Shown in pieces: positions 1 through 10,846 of a stretch of 64,000 nt of DNA. The translations under genes were made by a program, and so were the position numbers. The stretch spans positions 769,436 to 833,435 of the forward strand of contig CM059200.1 of assembly GCA_030323885.1 (NCBI GenBank). Direction: 5' to 3'. Origin of the DNA: Branchipolynoe longqiensis. Taxonomy: Eukaryota; Annelida; Polychaeta; Phyllodocida; Polynoidae. A model generated the notes under the pieces. It searched no databases. It saw only the letters and a list, made by a program, of their open reading frames with translations, and was not told the DNA's origin. Position 1 is the stretch's first letter. Every line of letters starts with the position of its first letter.

Positions 1-820
1 AGGATCTAAGGAGTTGATTGAAACAGTACTTTCGTGAAAAAACTTATGATACGGTATATTAATAGGCACTTCTTTGATGAAAGTCCAGGATTTCTGGCAT
101 ACCACAACCTTCGTGACCTTTTGACCTCTAGTGACCTTGAGGTTCATCCAATCAGAATCTACTCTGCTTATTGTTTTAGCCTACATCCATACGAAAAGAA
201 TGAGTGGTAATTTATTGCAGTAGACCCTTGCGTTGGGATGATATACTAGATTTAGTTTCCCCTACCCCGGAATTAGGCGGCTGGTGTCGTCACAACCTAT
301 CGTCAAAAAACGGTGTCTACCGAATTTGCGCGATACATTCAAAGTGTCCAAATTCACTTTTCAGATGTCCAAGACCCCTATAGACATAATCCAAGTGTCA
401 ACAATTTTATAGCAGGGGTGTCACATCAAAACCCTTAATTTGCACATTTTCTGGTTGTGGATCCCAGACTATAAATGGTAACTTCTACCTGGGGATTAGT
501 GACCTATGAATCAGTTATTCATCGAGTCACTTGTAGACAATTTAGAGTCCTAGTGACGCTCAAATACATTTTACTAAGTTGCGTTGATTTTTTGGCCCTG
601 CGCCAACAATTCTATGCTGCAGACAGTATGCATGACCTTTTTACTAAAGTAAAACAAGAAAACATTTTAACCTTCTTGAGGGCAGCTGGACTGTACCACC
701 TCATATAGTTTACTAAATAAATTCTATCAATTATTAATAAAACTTTTCTTTTTCTATGGGAATTTGTTTCCCTTGACCACAAATATATGATTGTGAGCTT
801 TCTAATTTAATGAGTGTCTA
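1..820. other. agrin intron, no recognisable feature
   Basis: AT-rich single-copy-looking sequence. No exon with agrin-like cysteines and flanking splice sites was found on the minus strand. Confidence 0.4.
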
Positions 821-950
821 TTGGCACATAATTGATTGTCTGCTTTTACATGTAAAAGCGATGGTTTGAACAAAAAACAAACATTTCTCGCCGTGAATAT
901 GGCCTATGCTGCCGACACGGCGTAAAGCAACCACCAATCAATCAATCAGA
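821..950 (+). mobile_element. probable SINE tail ending in (AATC)n
   Basis: The stretch '..cgacacggcgtaaagcaacc' followed by 'aatcaatcaatcag' looks like the 3' end and short-repeat tail of a SINE. There is no tRNA head. Confidence 0.4.
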
Positions 951-1014
951 GTCGTAGGTTTATTTTTGCGTGTTCTTTAAAAAGAATGTTTTTTGTTGTT
1001 TACATATTTATCAG

Positions 1015-1255
1015 TGACATAATAATTCTGATTAAATAAATTTAGTTTGGTCATGTTATTCCTAACCCCCTAAGTTTAATGTGCAGTTCTTCTAAAGTCA
1101 CTTGGAGAAAATTGAGATCGTGGGTTTATTTATTTATTCATATTTGTCACGGGTCATGATAATTCTGATGAAATAAACTTAGTTTGCTCATGTTAGATTA
1201 GATTACTTCTATAAGAGTCAGTTCTTCTGGAGTCATTTCTAGAACATTGAAAGTC
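1015..1255. repeat. diverged tandem duplication (~125 bp x 2)
   Basis: 'ataattctgattaaataaa' with 'tttagtttggtcatgtta' recurs at 1157 with changes, followed in both copies by 'cagttcttct..agtca'. Confidence 0.5.
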
Positions 1256-1387
1256 GGGGGTGTCCGAGATTGAAATGTGTCCCTTGCTTGAAGAAGGAAT
1301 ATAAAAATAAAATAAATAAAATAAGGGACACAAATGATAATACAAAACCGAAAAAAAACGAAAGCAAGAATTTCTTTTTAAAGCAAT

Positions 1388-1909
1388 TTTAAAGTTGCAT
1401 AGTCTGATGGTTTTGAGTTTCTATGATCTTTTTATATAAATATATTAGGTTGATCATTATAATCTCCGTTACTTTAGTTTGAGGTAACTTTTATGTGAAA
1501 TAGTTGACTTTGGAGATAATTGAAGTGCAACCTTGCAAAATTTATTTTGGCAAGCACACACAAACCCAGACACCATAGGCTTCTGCGGTAACATATTCTA
1601 TTTAATTGCCTCAGTATTCCCTTCAATGTGGCGACAAATGTTTAATAAGTGCACCACTATCTAAGTTTGATATGTAGAATCAAATGTAGATACAGTAACA
1701 CCTCTCTCAATCGACCGACCTTGGGACCGACTTTAAGTGGTCTATTTAGGGAGGTGGTCGGGTTAGGGAGTTAGGCATTGTTGGGGACCCAAATAAAGCG
1801 ATCGATATAGAGGAGTGGTCGATCTGTGGAGGTGGTCGGTTAGGGTTGTTTTACTGTACTTGATTTGGTTTTGAACATTTGATGTTTTCACGGACTATGC
1901 GGCTTTAAA
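1388..1909. mobile_element. MITE-A (terminal 'TTTAAAGTTGCATAGTC'), interrupted by MITE-B
   Basis: The left end TTTAAAGTTGCATAGTCTGA and the right end GGACTATGCGGCTTTAAA are inverted repeats. The family recurs at 20203, 55931, 57170 and 58200. No ORF. MITE-B sits inside at 1691-1859. Confidence 0.75.
1691..1859. mobile_element. MITE-B, pogo/Tigger-like termini, nested in MITE-A
   Basis: Ends TACAGTAACACCTCTCTC and GTTGTTTTACTGTA form terminal inverted repeats. A second copy lies at 61628-61809. TA-flanked CAGT..ACTG ends suggest a Tc1/mariner-pogo-type MITE (inference). Confidence 0.7.
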
Positions 1910-1975
1910 TGAACTCCAAAGGACAAGAAGAGTAGCTACGAAGATGAGGGGGGTAGTGGGGTTGAGAATGCTTAC

Positions 1976-2116
1976 CTGTGCAACCACTGGGCCCGAGCTC
2001 CTGGCCATTAGGACAGATGTTACACTTCTGGCCGGTGACTCCGGGCCGACACACACACCGCCCCGTCATCTGCTCGCAGTCGTCCCGGACAGACCCGAAC
2101 AGGTTGCACCCACACG
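1976..2116 (-). CDS. AGRN: agrin exon: second laminin EGF-like domain (most 3' exon in window)
   Basis: This 141-bp exon (phase 1-1) runs from the acceptor TTGCTTTCAG to the donor GTAAGCATT. It encodes [18 protein letters not shown], then R-C-V-C-R-P-G-V-T-G-Q-K-C, then P-N-G-Q-E-L-G-P-S-G-C-T. [12 protein letters not shown] and the GxxLGPxGC ending match agrin's second laminin-EGF domain. The acceptor and 77 bp of coding sequence recur in two further 148-bp units just upstream in transcript order. The next agrin exon (FS9, then SEA) is not seen in 1-1975 and must lie outside the window. Confidence 0.96.
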
Positions 2117-2484
2117 CTGAAAGCAACAAGCCACGTCAGTCGTAAGTCTGCCACCCATTTTAACATCTTTATTTACTCCTTTTACATTCCGGGCCGACAC
2201 ACACACCGCCCCGTCATCTGCTCGCAGTCGTCCCGGACCGACCCGAACAGGTTGCACCCACACGCTGAAAGCAACAAGCCACGTCAGTCGTAAGTGTGCC
2301 ACCCATTTTAACATCTTTATTTACTCCTTTTACATTCCGGGCCGACACACACACCGCCCCGTCATCTGCTCGCAGTCGTCCCGGACCGACCCGAACAGGT
2401 TGCACCCACACGCTGAAAGCAACAAGCCACGTCAGTCGTAAGTGTGCCACCCATTTTAACATCTTTATTTACTCCTTTTACATT
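2041..2484 (-). repeat. three 148-bp tandem units, each with the agrin LE2 acceptor and partial exon
   Basis: Units begin at 2041, 2189 and 2337. Each holds the acceptor TTGCTTTCAG, 77 coding bases of the LE2 exon up to the Cys-Arg-Pro-Gly codons, and ~70 bp of intron. Copies two and three switch to intron sequence (ATGTAAAAGG) where the true exon continues. The copies are almost identical (for example a/c at 2093), so the duplication is recent or homogenised. Confidence 0.95.
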
Positions 2485-2487
2485 AGG

Positions 2488-2680
2488 TGTTTCAGCAGGA
2501 GAAATTTCAATCGCGGACGATTGGTCTTCCTCATTCCACTGCTCCTTGCCCTATCCTAATATTGCCGAGCGCCTGACTAGGAAACAACAAGTATCAATTT
2601 TTAAGTCGTTGGTTTGACTCGACCAGGGTTCGATCCCACGATCTACCATACCAGCACAGGAGACTTACACGAATATCCGC
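2488..2680 (-). mobile_element. SINE-B fragment
   Basis: Reverse copy of the SINE-B tRNA region: 'gtttgactcgaccagggttc' (B-box complement) plus the conserved 'tgccctatcctaa' body. Confidence 0.65.
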
Positions 2681-2784
2681 TGTCATTTAAACAAAATAAT
2701 CACATTATAAAAATCTTACTTCATATTATAGAGAACTTATTAAGTATGCATATATAGTTAACTTTGAGTTTGTACATTAATCTT

Positions 2785-3400
2785 TTAAACATGTAATCTG
2801 ATTGGTTATGGCTATCGGTTACGGGAACAATGATTTCAGGTATTCTCAAACTGAACGCTTTATACAGAGCATGGCCGAAATAGGAATCAAATTGCTCCAT
2901 CCATAGTGGTGTGGGAAAAAAGTCTTGTTAATTTTTTATGCGCGCCATCTGATTGGCCAAAATGCTCAGGGAGCAATATTTTCAGAAAGAATATAACATT
3001 TTCGTTAATTCTGATATTAATACAAAAATGTAAAAAATGAACACCACTCCACTGCACGCCAGCAGTGCTCATTTTAATCCCTGCAATCTGATTGGTCGAG
3101 GATACCGGCTAAGAAAACAATACTTGCAGGTTTAAATATTCTCCCTCATTCTAATTTTAACAGAAAGTGGCAAGAACATGAATCAAATCGCTCCACGAAT
3201 CTAGAAAGGTACATAAAACAATTTTATTCTCCTTCTGCTAATTTTATAGCATCCAATCATCATTTTCAGCCAAACGAATAATCTGTAATCTGATTGGCTA
3301 TGGCTATCATCCATCAGCTAAGGGAACAGTGATTTCAAGTATTCCCAAACATAAAAAACAAATTCACATTTTCATACAGCATGGCCAGAATGGTAAACAT
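2785..3400. repeat. four diverged ~165-bp units around 'aatctgattggt'
   Basis: Each unit has '(t)aatctgattggtyatgg', 'aagggaacartgatttcagg', 'tattctcaaac' and 'agcatggc'. This fills the stretch between the LE1 and LE2 exons. Confidence 0.6.
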
Positions 3401-3454
3401 GGTGACATTTAATATACAAGAAACTCAACGATGTGTAAAATTCCAGAGTGCATG

Positions 3455-3535
3455 TAAAACGACTAGAAGACCAGTGCTCCGACGTAGATACTATACTTGT
3501 TCTGATGAATAAACACTTGTGAAAAGAAAAACAAA
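3455..3535 (+). mobile_element. fragment of repeat family R (3' end)
   Basis: 'gaccagtgctccgacg' and 'gatgaataaacac' followed by an A-rich tail match the 3' ends of the copies at 15446 and 59446. Confidence 0.5.
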
Positions 3536-3552
3536 ATGGCGGACCAACTTAC

Positions 3553-3714
3553 GCGTGCAGCCGCTGTTGCCGTCAGCGATCTTGGGCAGTCCCCAGAAGC
3601 CGGGCTCACAGCGGTCACACCGGAGACCGCCGACCCCGGGCCGGCAGGTGCACTGCCGGGTCCGGGGGTCGCACGTCGAACTGTACGCGCCCAGAGGGTG
3701 GCAGTGGCACACAC
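3553..3714 (-). CDS. AGRN: agrin exon: first laminin EGF-like domain
   Basis: This 162-bp exon (phase 1-1) runs from the acceptor CCCTGTTTGCAG to the donor GTAAGTTGG. It reads [16 protein letters not shown], then [16 protein letters not shown], then E-P-G-F-W-G, and ends [23 protein letters not shown] is essentially invariant in agrin and is the strongest single identifier here. The acceptor and the first ~77 bp recur at 4697-4777 as part of a 1.06-kb tandem duplication. Only the 3553-3714 copy has the full domain and a proper donor. Confidence 0.97.
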
Positions 3715-3721
3715 CTGCAAA

Positions 3722-3955
3722 CAGGGCAACCAACGTCATGAGGTCAGTCAGCGAAGGTCAACCGCGAACCAAGGTCATACAGGTCAGTCAGCGAAGGTCA
3801 ACCGTGAACAAAGGTCAACCGCGAACCAAGGTCATACAGGTCAGTCAGCGAAGGTCAACCGCAAACAAAGGTCACACAGAGCAGTCAGTGAAGGTCAACC
3901 GTGAACAAAGGTCACGCAGAGCACTCAGTGAAGGTCAACCACAAACGCTCTACTG
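3722..3955. repeat. minisatellite, ~35-bp units (aaggtcaacc/aggtcatacaggtcag)
   Basis: Imperfect tandem copies of 'ggtcagtcagcgaagg' followed by 'tcaaccgcgaacaa'. The array abuts the LE1 acceptor and is repeated at 4800-5015 by the larger duplication. Confidence 0.85.
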
Positions 3956-4007
3956 CGCTTTTTAGAAGGACATCAGTTGTTATTTGTGCTTTTAACCGCA
4001 TTATCCC

Positions 4008-4695
4008 TCTCCCCCCTCACCTCACCTCCAAACCCCCTCACTGCCAACCCCTCATCACCCCAACCCCTTCACCTCCCAACCCCCTCACCTCCAAACCCCC
4101 TCACTGCCAACCCCTCATCACCCCAACCCCTTCACCTCCCAACCACTCCTCACCCCCCAAACCCCCTCACTGCCACCCCTCATCACCCCAACCCCTTCAC
4201 CTCCCAACCACTCCTCACCTCCAAACCCCCTCACTGCCAACCCCTCATCACCCCCAACCCCTTCACCTCCCAACCACTCCTCACCCCCCAAACCCCCTCA
4301 CTGCCAACCCCTCATCACCCCAACCCCTTCACCTCCCAACCACTCCTCACCCCCCAAACCCCCTCACTGCCAACCCCTCATCACCCCCAACCCCTTCACC
4401 TACAAACACCTCACCCCCAAACCCCACCCTACAACCCCTGCACCCCCTCACCTCCCAACCCCCGTCACTGCCAACCCCTCATCACCCCAACCCCTTCACC
4501 TCCCAACCACTCCTCACCCCCCCCAAACCCCCTGACTGCCAACCCTCATCACCCCAACCCCTTCACCTCCGAACACCTTCACCCCCAAACCCCATCCTAC
4601 AACCCCTGCACCCCCTCACCTCCCAACCCCCTCACTGCAACCAACCCCTCATCACCCCCAGCCCCTTCACCTCCTAACCACTCCTCACCCCCCAA
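4008..4695. repeat. C-rich minisatellite, ~64-bp units, first copy
   Basis: Units contain 'ccccctcactgccaaccc', 'ctcatcaccccaacccc' and 'ttcacctcccaaccactcc'. On the agrin sense strand it is G-rich with recurring GGTGAGG, so it holds many weak donor-like sites and G-quadruplex potential. Confidence 0.93.
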
Positions 4696-5069
4696 ACCCC
4701 GGGCCGGCAGGTGCACTGCCGGGTCCGGGGGTCGCACGTCGAACTGTACGCGCCCAGAGGGTGGCAGTGGCACACACCTGCAAACAGGGCAACCAACGTC
4801 ATGAGGTCAGTCAGCGAAGGTCAACCGTGAACAAAGGTCATACAGGTCAGACAGCGAAGGTCAACCGTGAACAAAGGTCAACCGCGAACCAAGGTCATAC
4901 AGGTCAGTCAGCAAAGGTCAACCGCAAACAAAGGTCACACAGAGCAGTCAGTGAAGGTCAACCATGAACAAAGGTCACGCAGAGCACTCAGTGAAGGTCA
5001 ACCACAAACGCTCTACTGCGCTTTTTAGAAGGACATCAGTTGTTATTTGTGCTTTTAACCGCATTATCC

Positions 5070-5997
5070 CTCACCCCCCCCCCCCCCTCACCTCCAAACC
5101 CCCTCACTGCCAATCCCTCATCACCCCAACTCCTTCACCTCCCAACCACTCCTCACCCCCCAAACCCCCTCACTGCCAACCCCTCATCACCCCAACCCCT
5201 TCCAACCACTCCAAACCCCCCAAACCCCCTCACTGCCAACCCCTCATCACCCCAACCCCTTCACCTCCCAACCACTCCTCACCTCCAAACCCCCTCACTG
5301 CCAACCCCTCATCACCCCAACCCCTTCACCTCCCAACCACTCCTCACCCCCCAAACCCTCTCACTGCCAACCCCTCATCACCCCAACCCCTTCACCTCCC
5401 AACCACTCCTCACCTCCAAACCCCCTCACTGCCAACCCCTCATCACCCCAACCCCTTCACCTCCCAACCACTCCTCACCTCCAAACCCCCTCACTGCCAC
5501 CCCCTCATCACCCCAACCCCTTCACCTCCCAACCACTCCTCACCTCCAAACCCCCTCACTGCCAACCCCTCATCACCCCCAACCCCTTCACCTCCCAACC
5601 ACTCCTCACCCCCCAAACCCCCTCACTGCCAACCCCTCATCACCCCAACCCCTTCACCTCCCAACCACTCCTCGCCCCCCAAACCCCTCACTGCCAACCC
5701 CTCATCACCCCCAACCCCTTCACCTCCAAACACCTTCACCCCCAAACCCCACCCTACAACCCCTGCACCCCCTCACCTCCCAACCCCTCATCACCCCAAC
5801 CCCTTCACCTCCCAACCACTCCTCACCCCCCAAACCCCCTGACTGCCAACCCTCATCACCCCAACCCCTTCACCCCCAAACCCCATCCTACAACCCCTGC
5901 ACCCCCTCACCTCCCAACCCCCTCACTGCCAACCCCTCATCACCCCCAGCCCCTTCACCTCCTAACCACTCCTCACCCCCCCCCCCCCCCCTCCCTC
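5070..5997. repeat. C-rich minisatellite, ~64-bp units, second copy
   Basis: Same unit as 4008-4695, with more copies. It starts with a 13-C run and ends in another C run near 5985. Confidence 0.93.
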
Positions 5998-6190
5998 CCC
6001 ACCATGCAAACCTGCACCCCATCCCGCTCCCCTCTGACATAGTCTATTCTCAAAGAGCCCACATGGGTTCCCCGACCCCAAATACCAGGTATTGATTAAC
6101 GGTCGTTAACCTCCGGACCTCGCTAATCTCTGTTGAGCCCTCTGCAGGTCAGATGCAGGTCACTTGACATTAATACCGGGACGCTGCTCA

Positions 6191-6475
6191 CTATGAGCCA
6201 GTATGTGAACACTTCAGATGAGACTGCATAGCTAAGTAGATAAGTGGGTAGTTACTACACCGTCTCGTGACCATGTTAGTCGGATCAATTGCATCATACT
6301 GAACACTTCGGGAGTTAGTCAATTCAGATATTATTTCAGGAAAGGAATAACTGTCATCAGTGTTTATCAGTGAATAAGGCCTATACACATTTCGAAATCT
6401 AATTATTCCTCTCTCATCGTAGGAAAAACGAGTTGGAAAAATAACCCCAACAATTTTAATTAGGTTTTGGTTCAA
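6191..6475 (-). other. unassigned 94-codon open frame in intron
   Basis: An open frame with ordinary composition but no recognised motif and no flanking splice signals in agrin phase. It may be a decayed retroelement piece. I do not claim a gene. Confidence 0.15.
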
Positions 6476-6479
6476 ATTT

Positions 6480-6660
6480 GTTCTCTCCCCGAAATCTAAT
6501 CACACAACCCTCCAAAGGAGACCAAAGGGCAAAAACAGGCCAAAGAAAGCACATATAGAGATTCAAACTCCCGACCTTCCGCACGCTGAGTCTGCGCTCT
6601 ACCAATTGGGCCACCGCGTCCGGTTGTGCTTGGAGACTACTGTAGCAAACCTGACTTCCT
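6480..6660 (-). mobile_element. tRNA-derived SINE (SINE-E)
   Basis: The minus strand reads GGTGGCCCAATTGGTAGAGC (A box) and then GGGAGTTTGAATCTC (B-box-like), with a body towards 6480. A single copy was seen. Confidence 0.6.
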
Positions 6661-7029
6661 GTAGTGAGCATGACTCCCTCAGGCTAAGTCTCTGGGAAGA
6701 ATGTCCACGTTTTCGGAGGAACCTCCCCTTGATTTCAGTGTAGGGATTCCAGTAGCAGCCAAACTGCCAACCCATTGAAAACAGCGGAAATGAGCGAAAT
6801 CGGGGGAAGTTTTTCAACCCTGCTAGATGAATCCCTAAGTACCAATGCTTGCTCAAGGCAATTATTGCTATAGTCAATAGAATGTGGCGCCTGCAGGAAG
6901 CAAAGTGGTCATTAAGCACATCGATTTAAGTCAGCGAGGGTTTATTTGGGGGGAAGCGTTGGAGATTGATTGTTTGTTGGGGTTTTACATCCTGGCAACA
7001 TCTAAGGTGATATCAGGATGGGAAGCGTT

Positions 7030-7232
7030 GAACATCATATATATATATATACATATATATCTTTATATGTGATGTATAAAACTTATGCGAGTATAAAGGC
7101 GCATAAGGGAATATCCCCTACTGGCCACCCTGATGTTGTGTACTACTTTATGGGTGACCCCTCTGCAGGGTGGGACAGGTGGCGCCACGAATACTGTCAC
7201 TCACGCACTGGAATTTTTATACATGTATATAT

Positions 7233-7264
<32 letters not shown>

Positions 7265-7275
7265 TCACACACAGA
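7030..7275. repeat. AT microsatellites
   Basis: (AT)n and (ATAT/CATA)n runs at 7035-7070 and 7215-7265 flank ~140 bp of unique sequence. Confidence 0.9.
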
Positions 7276-7879
7276 TACTTCACATACACACAGTTACAGT
7301 ATTTACACAGGAATAAAGTCTTATTATTAGAGAAAAGAACAGCAAAGAAAACCCAGGCTTAAAATTGCAGGAAACGCAAGGTACGTGACTTGCTTCTTGG
7401 GTCTCGACCTTTGGCGCATTTCGTGTAATTTGCAAAGCTTGTTCCAGCTACAATTCTATTAATAGGACCAGCATGCTCGCCGAAGCGCAACCTCGGCAGC
7501 CATGTTGGTCTCGGTTGAGTGGGTGGCTATAAATAGCCACCGGCGAGGCATTAGTAACAGGCGACGCTTGTTAGTGAAACACACCCTTGAAGCAAAGCTC
7601 AACATGTCTGTCTACGTCCAGTCATTAGTTTACAGTTGTGCAACCGGCACACATTGGTAGTACTAGATAACAGTTATTGTTGCCATGGTTACAGTTATCA
7701 TTCAGCAGAAGATGGGGGACATTACCGGGTTGTGGAGCGGAATTTTCCGGGATTTAGCATTTGGTAAGAATCACATGTTGGAGTACACTTCAAACTGTTA
7801 CGATTCTAGTAATTACTAGCAGGTATTTTGGTAAATTTGCGCAATAATAATTAATCACGTGAGAAAGAAAAGAGTAGTA

Positions 7880-8170
7880 ATTTAATATATACACATAAAC
7901 AAATGTACGGATATATTTGATATATAAACACATACAAATATATAGATATATATATATATATAAATATATATATGGATATAAATATCTATATATATATATA
8001 TATGGATATGAATATCTATATATAAATATATATATATGGATATAAATATCTATATATAAATATATATAGATATAAATATATAGAAGAATACGTATATCTA
8101 TAAATACAAATAGATACACCTATACTTCTATAAAACATATATTATATATATTATATTATAAATATTATAT
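7880..8170. repeat. AT-rich microsatellite block (tatatggatata units)
   Basis: Repeated 'tatatggatataaatatcta' units give an open minus-strand frame that is low-complexity, not a gene. Confidence 0.9.
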
Positions 8171-8871
8171 ATATTATGTGTCGCATGACATCAGCATTCA
8201 TAATATCTTACACAATTGCATTTAGCACTGCTTCGCAAAACCATCCAGCTCATGTTGGAAGGGAGGGTTGGGGGCTGGGAGGGTGGCAGGGAGGAGGATG
8301 GTTGGACACCTGCAACAGGGAAGTGAGCATGCGCAGAGGAACAAAAATTAACACAAAATCACAAGAGCAACGACAGCTGACAACGGGCGTCTCAGCCTCA
8401 TCACGTGACTACACATCATGCGATGGCAGGGGAGAGAAGGAATGCAGTGCGGCATCTTAACAGTGGGAGGCAAACATTGAATATTTACTCAGTAGTACTC
8501 AGGTCTATTACTTATTTGCCACTAATTGTGTACGCTAATAAGCCTGCATCAGGATGTCTATTGCACCTTGTAGCCCCAGACGGTCGCCCGTAGGCTCAAC
8601 GTTGCTTAAGTTTGTTGAGCGGAGGAGAACTGGTCTATTCCAATTTGATCTTAGCTGTATATATTTAAGTGCGCTGAGCAAAATTGTGTCCATGCCAGCT
8701 GCAGCGTCTCTTATTAAACGGAGACTGTAGGGAACCAGCTACCTCAGTGGCGCCACCTACAATAGGACACACATCGCCCCACACTTCCTGAGTGAGGGCA
8801 GTCCTCAAGATTTACACACCCACCAACCCTATATTTAACATAGACGCTAGCAGTCAGGACTCCACACCCAG

Positions 8872-9325
8872 GGCGTAATCGATTAATCGACTCTGGTCAC
8901 CCGAGCCACTTTTTGGCGCATGCGCACATCCTGCAGACTCGGGTCGAATAACCGAATAAGCTTCTGCACGCTCGGGTTGGAAAAAATGGTGGCTTAATCT
9001 AAAACCTAATTATTTGTTTTAATAACCAATATAAGTACAGCAAAATAGGATTTAAAGTATTTTAGGATCGTATAAGCTGACAATCTGGGTTATTTAAAAA
9101 AAAGCATTAAAACAACGAATAGGACTTGTAGTGGTAGCTACAGGTACAAGCTCAGGTGTGACGTCATCGTTCCTAGCAAACCCCAGCCAAGAGGTGGGTT
9201 ACTGGCGTCGGGTCATTTTGCACACGGCACGTGTTTTTGTCGACTCCACTCGCGGTGTTCGATTTGAAATTCTGACGACTCGGGTGACCCGAGTCGCCCG
9301 GGTTGTGTTAATCGATTACGGCCCC
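8872..9325. mobile_element. foldback element F0 (arms with TAATCGATTA/ACTCGGGTCACCCGAG)
   Basis: Left GGCGTAATCGATTAATCGAC with GTCACCCGAG is complementary to right ACTCGGGTGACC..TTAATCGATTACGGCC. The internal sequence (AGCCAAGAGG.., CATTTTGCACAC) reappears at 37690-37750 between different arms. Confidence 0.7.
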
Positions 9326-9459
9326 ACTTACAAACATGTAGGTCGCGGATATTCCAATACGAGTATCCCGCTTTACTGTCCACTGGTTCCTGAGAAAGGA
9401 CTGAAGCTGTGCCCAGCGTGTTTACATGCGGCAAGTTGGGGTTGGTGGCCTTCGCAAGC

Positions 9460-10075
9460 TAGCCTTCACTATAGGCCCTATACACTAAACCAAGCTAGCC
9501 TTCACTATAGGCCCTATACACTATACACTAAACCAAGCTAGCCTTCACCATAGGCCCTATACACTATACACTAAACCAAGCTAGCCTTCACTATAGACCC
9601 TATGCACTATACACTAAACCAAGCTAGCCTTCACTATATGCCCTATACACTAAACCAAGCTAGCCTTCACTATAGACCCTATACACTACACACTAAACAA
9701 AGCTAGCCTTCACCATAGGCCCTATACACTATACACTAAACCAATCTAGCCTTCACTATAGGCCCTATACACTATACACTAAACCAAGCTAGCCTTCACT
9801 ATAGACCCTATACACTATACACATAACCAAGCTAGCCTTCACTATAGGCCCTATACACTATACACTAACCCAAGCTAGCCTTCACTATAGACCCTATACA
9901 CTATACACTAAACCAAGCTAGCCTTCACTATATGCCCTATACACTATACACTAAACCAAGCTAGCCATCACTATATGCCCTATACACTATACACTAAACC
10001 AAGCTAGCCATAACTATATGCCCTATACACTATGCACTAAACCAAGCTAGCCTTCACTATAGGCCCTATACATTA
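9460..10075. repeat. 43-bp minisatellite, about 14 units
   Basis: Units read 'aagctagccttcactata' then 'ggccctatacactatacact' then 'aaacc'. Some units lack one 'atacact' (36 bp). No coding signal. Confidence 0.95.
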
Positions 10076-10343
10076 AATTCGCTTTAAACCAAACTCGGTT
10101 GGTTTCTTGCTGTCGATTTGTCGATTTGAAATTGTCTTAAAGCAAATATTTTACATGAGATAAAATACCACTTCCTGTGTAAGCGTCTGGCACCTCCCGC
10201 ACCCATCATCATCTGTTGGTCGCGATGCGACAAAGACTGCTTTCATTACTTGACTGCCGCTCTCCATTTAATTCTCTGCTGTGAGAGTGATGTCCATGAG
10301 TCGGGCTTAATGTCTCTCAGCTTCAGGTTTTTCTTGATGGTAT

Positions 10344-10846
10344 TGTCATGGGGGTGTTGAAAATGGGAAATATTGTGCCTAGAGCAGGACTCGAACCCAC
10401 ATCTCTTTGCATTCCGGGCCAGTGTGCTAACCATTACACCACCTAGGCTCCCTGATATCAACACAATCCCCACGCCTACCTGTCTATGTGGTTACTTGCC
10501 TGAGAGGTCAGTGCAGACCACTACACTCGTCCCCCTGGAATTGTAAGTCTTGTAATGCTTACAATTACATACATACAGGCAATGCACTAACACATACATA
10601 CACAGGGTAGGTTCAACAACTATACAGCGCAAAGCTTGTACAGGATCCTGATCACGGCAACCAGTGTCATGGGGGTGTTGAAAATGGGAAATATTGTGCC
10701 TAGAGCGGGACTCGAACCCACATCTCTTTGCATTCCGGGCCAGTGTGCTAACCATTACACCACCTAGGCTCCCTGATATCAACACAATCCCCAGGCCTAC
10801 CTGTCTATGTGGTTACTTGCCTGAGAGGTCAGTGCAGACCACTACA
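10344..10846 (-). mobile_element. TRIM-like element copy A (182-bp LTRs with tRNA-like sequence)
   Basis: Direct repeats at 10344-10525 and 10665-10846 start TGT and end ACA on the plus strand and enclose 139 bp. The target duplication GTAT lies at 10340-10343 and 10847-10850. Read on the minus strand, TGGTTGCCGTGATC follows the first LTR by one base (candidate PBS), and AGGGGGACGAG precedes the second (candidate PPT). No ORF. It interrupts the C-terminus of the LINE. Confidence 0.85.

Larger units (their letters stand above)
3634..5997 (-). repeat. 1.06-kb tandem duplication containing part of the agrin LE1 exon
   Basis: The block from CCCCGGGCC at 3634 restarts at 4697 (offset 1063). Each copy has ~80 bp of the LE1 exon 5' part, its acceptor, a ~35-bp 'aggtcagtcagcgaaggtcaacc' array and a long C-rich array. 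The second copy has a longer C-rich array, ending near 5997. Long open frames on the plus strand are by-products of the C-rich repeat. Confidence 0.92.

Noticed and set aside
3901..6095. Long plus-strand frames of 258-351 codons rich in Pro/Thr/Ser/His
   Set aside because: They are translations of the C-rich ~64-bp minisatellite, open in more than one frame, with no start context or conserved domain.
10344..10846. Two independent tRNA-SINE insertions flanking a spacer
   Set aside because: The same 182-139-182 layout with TG..CA ends and flanking 4-bp duplications occurs three times; this fits a single element with terminal repeats better.
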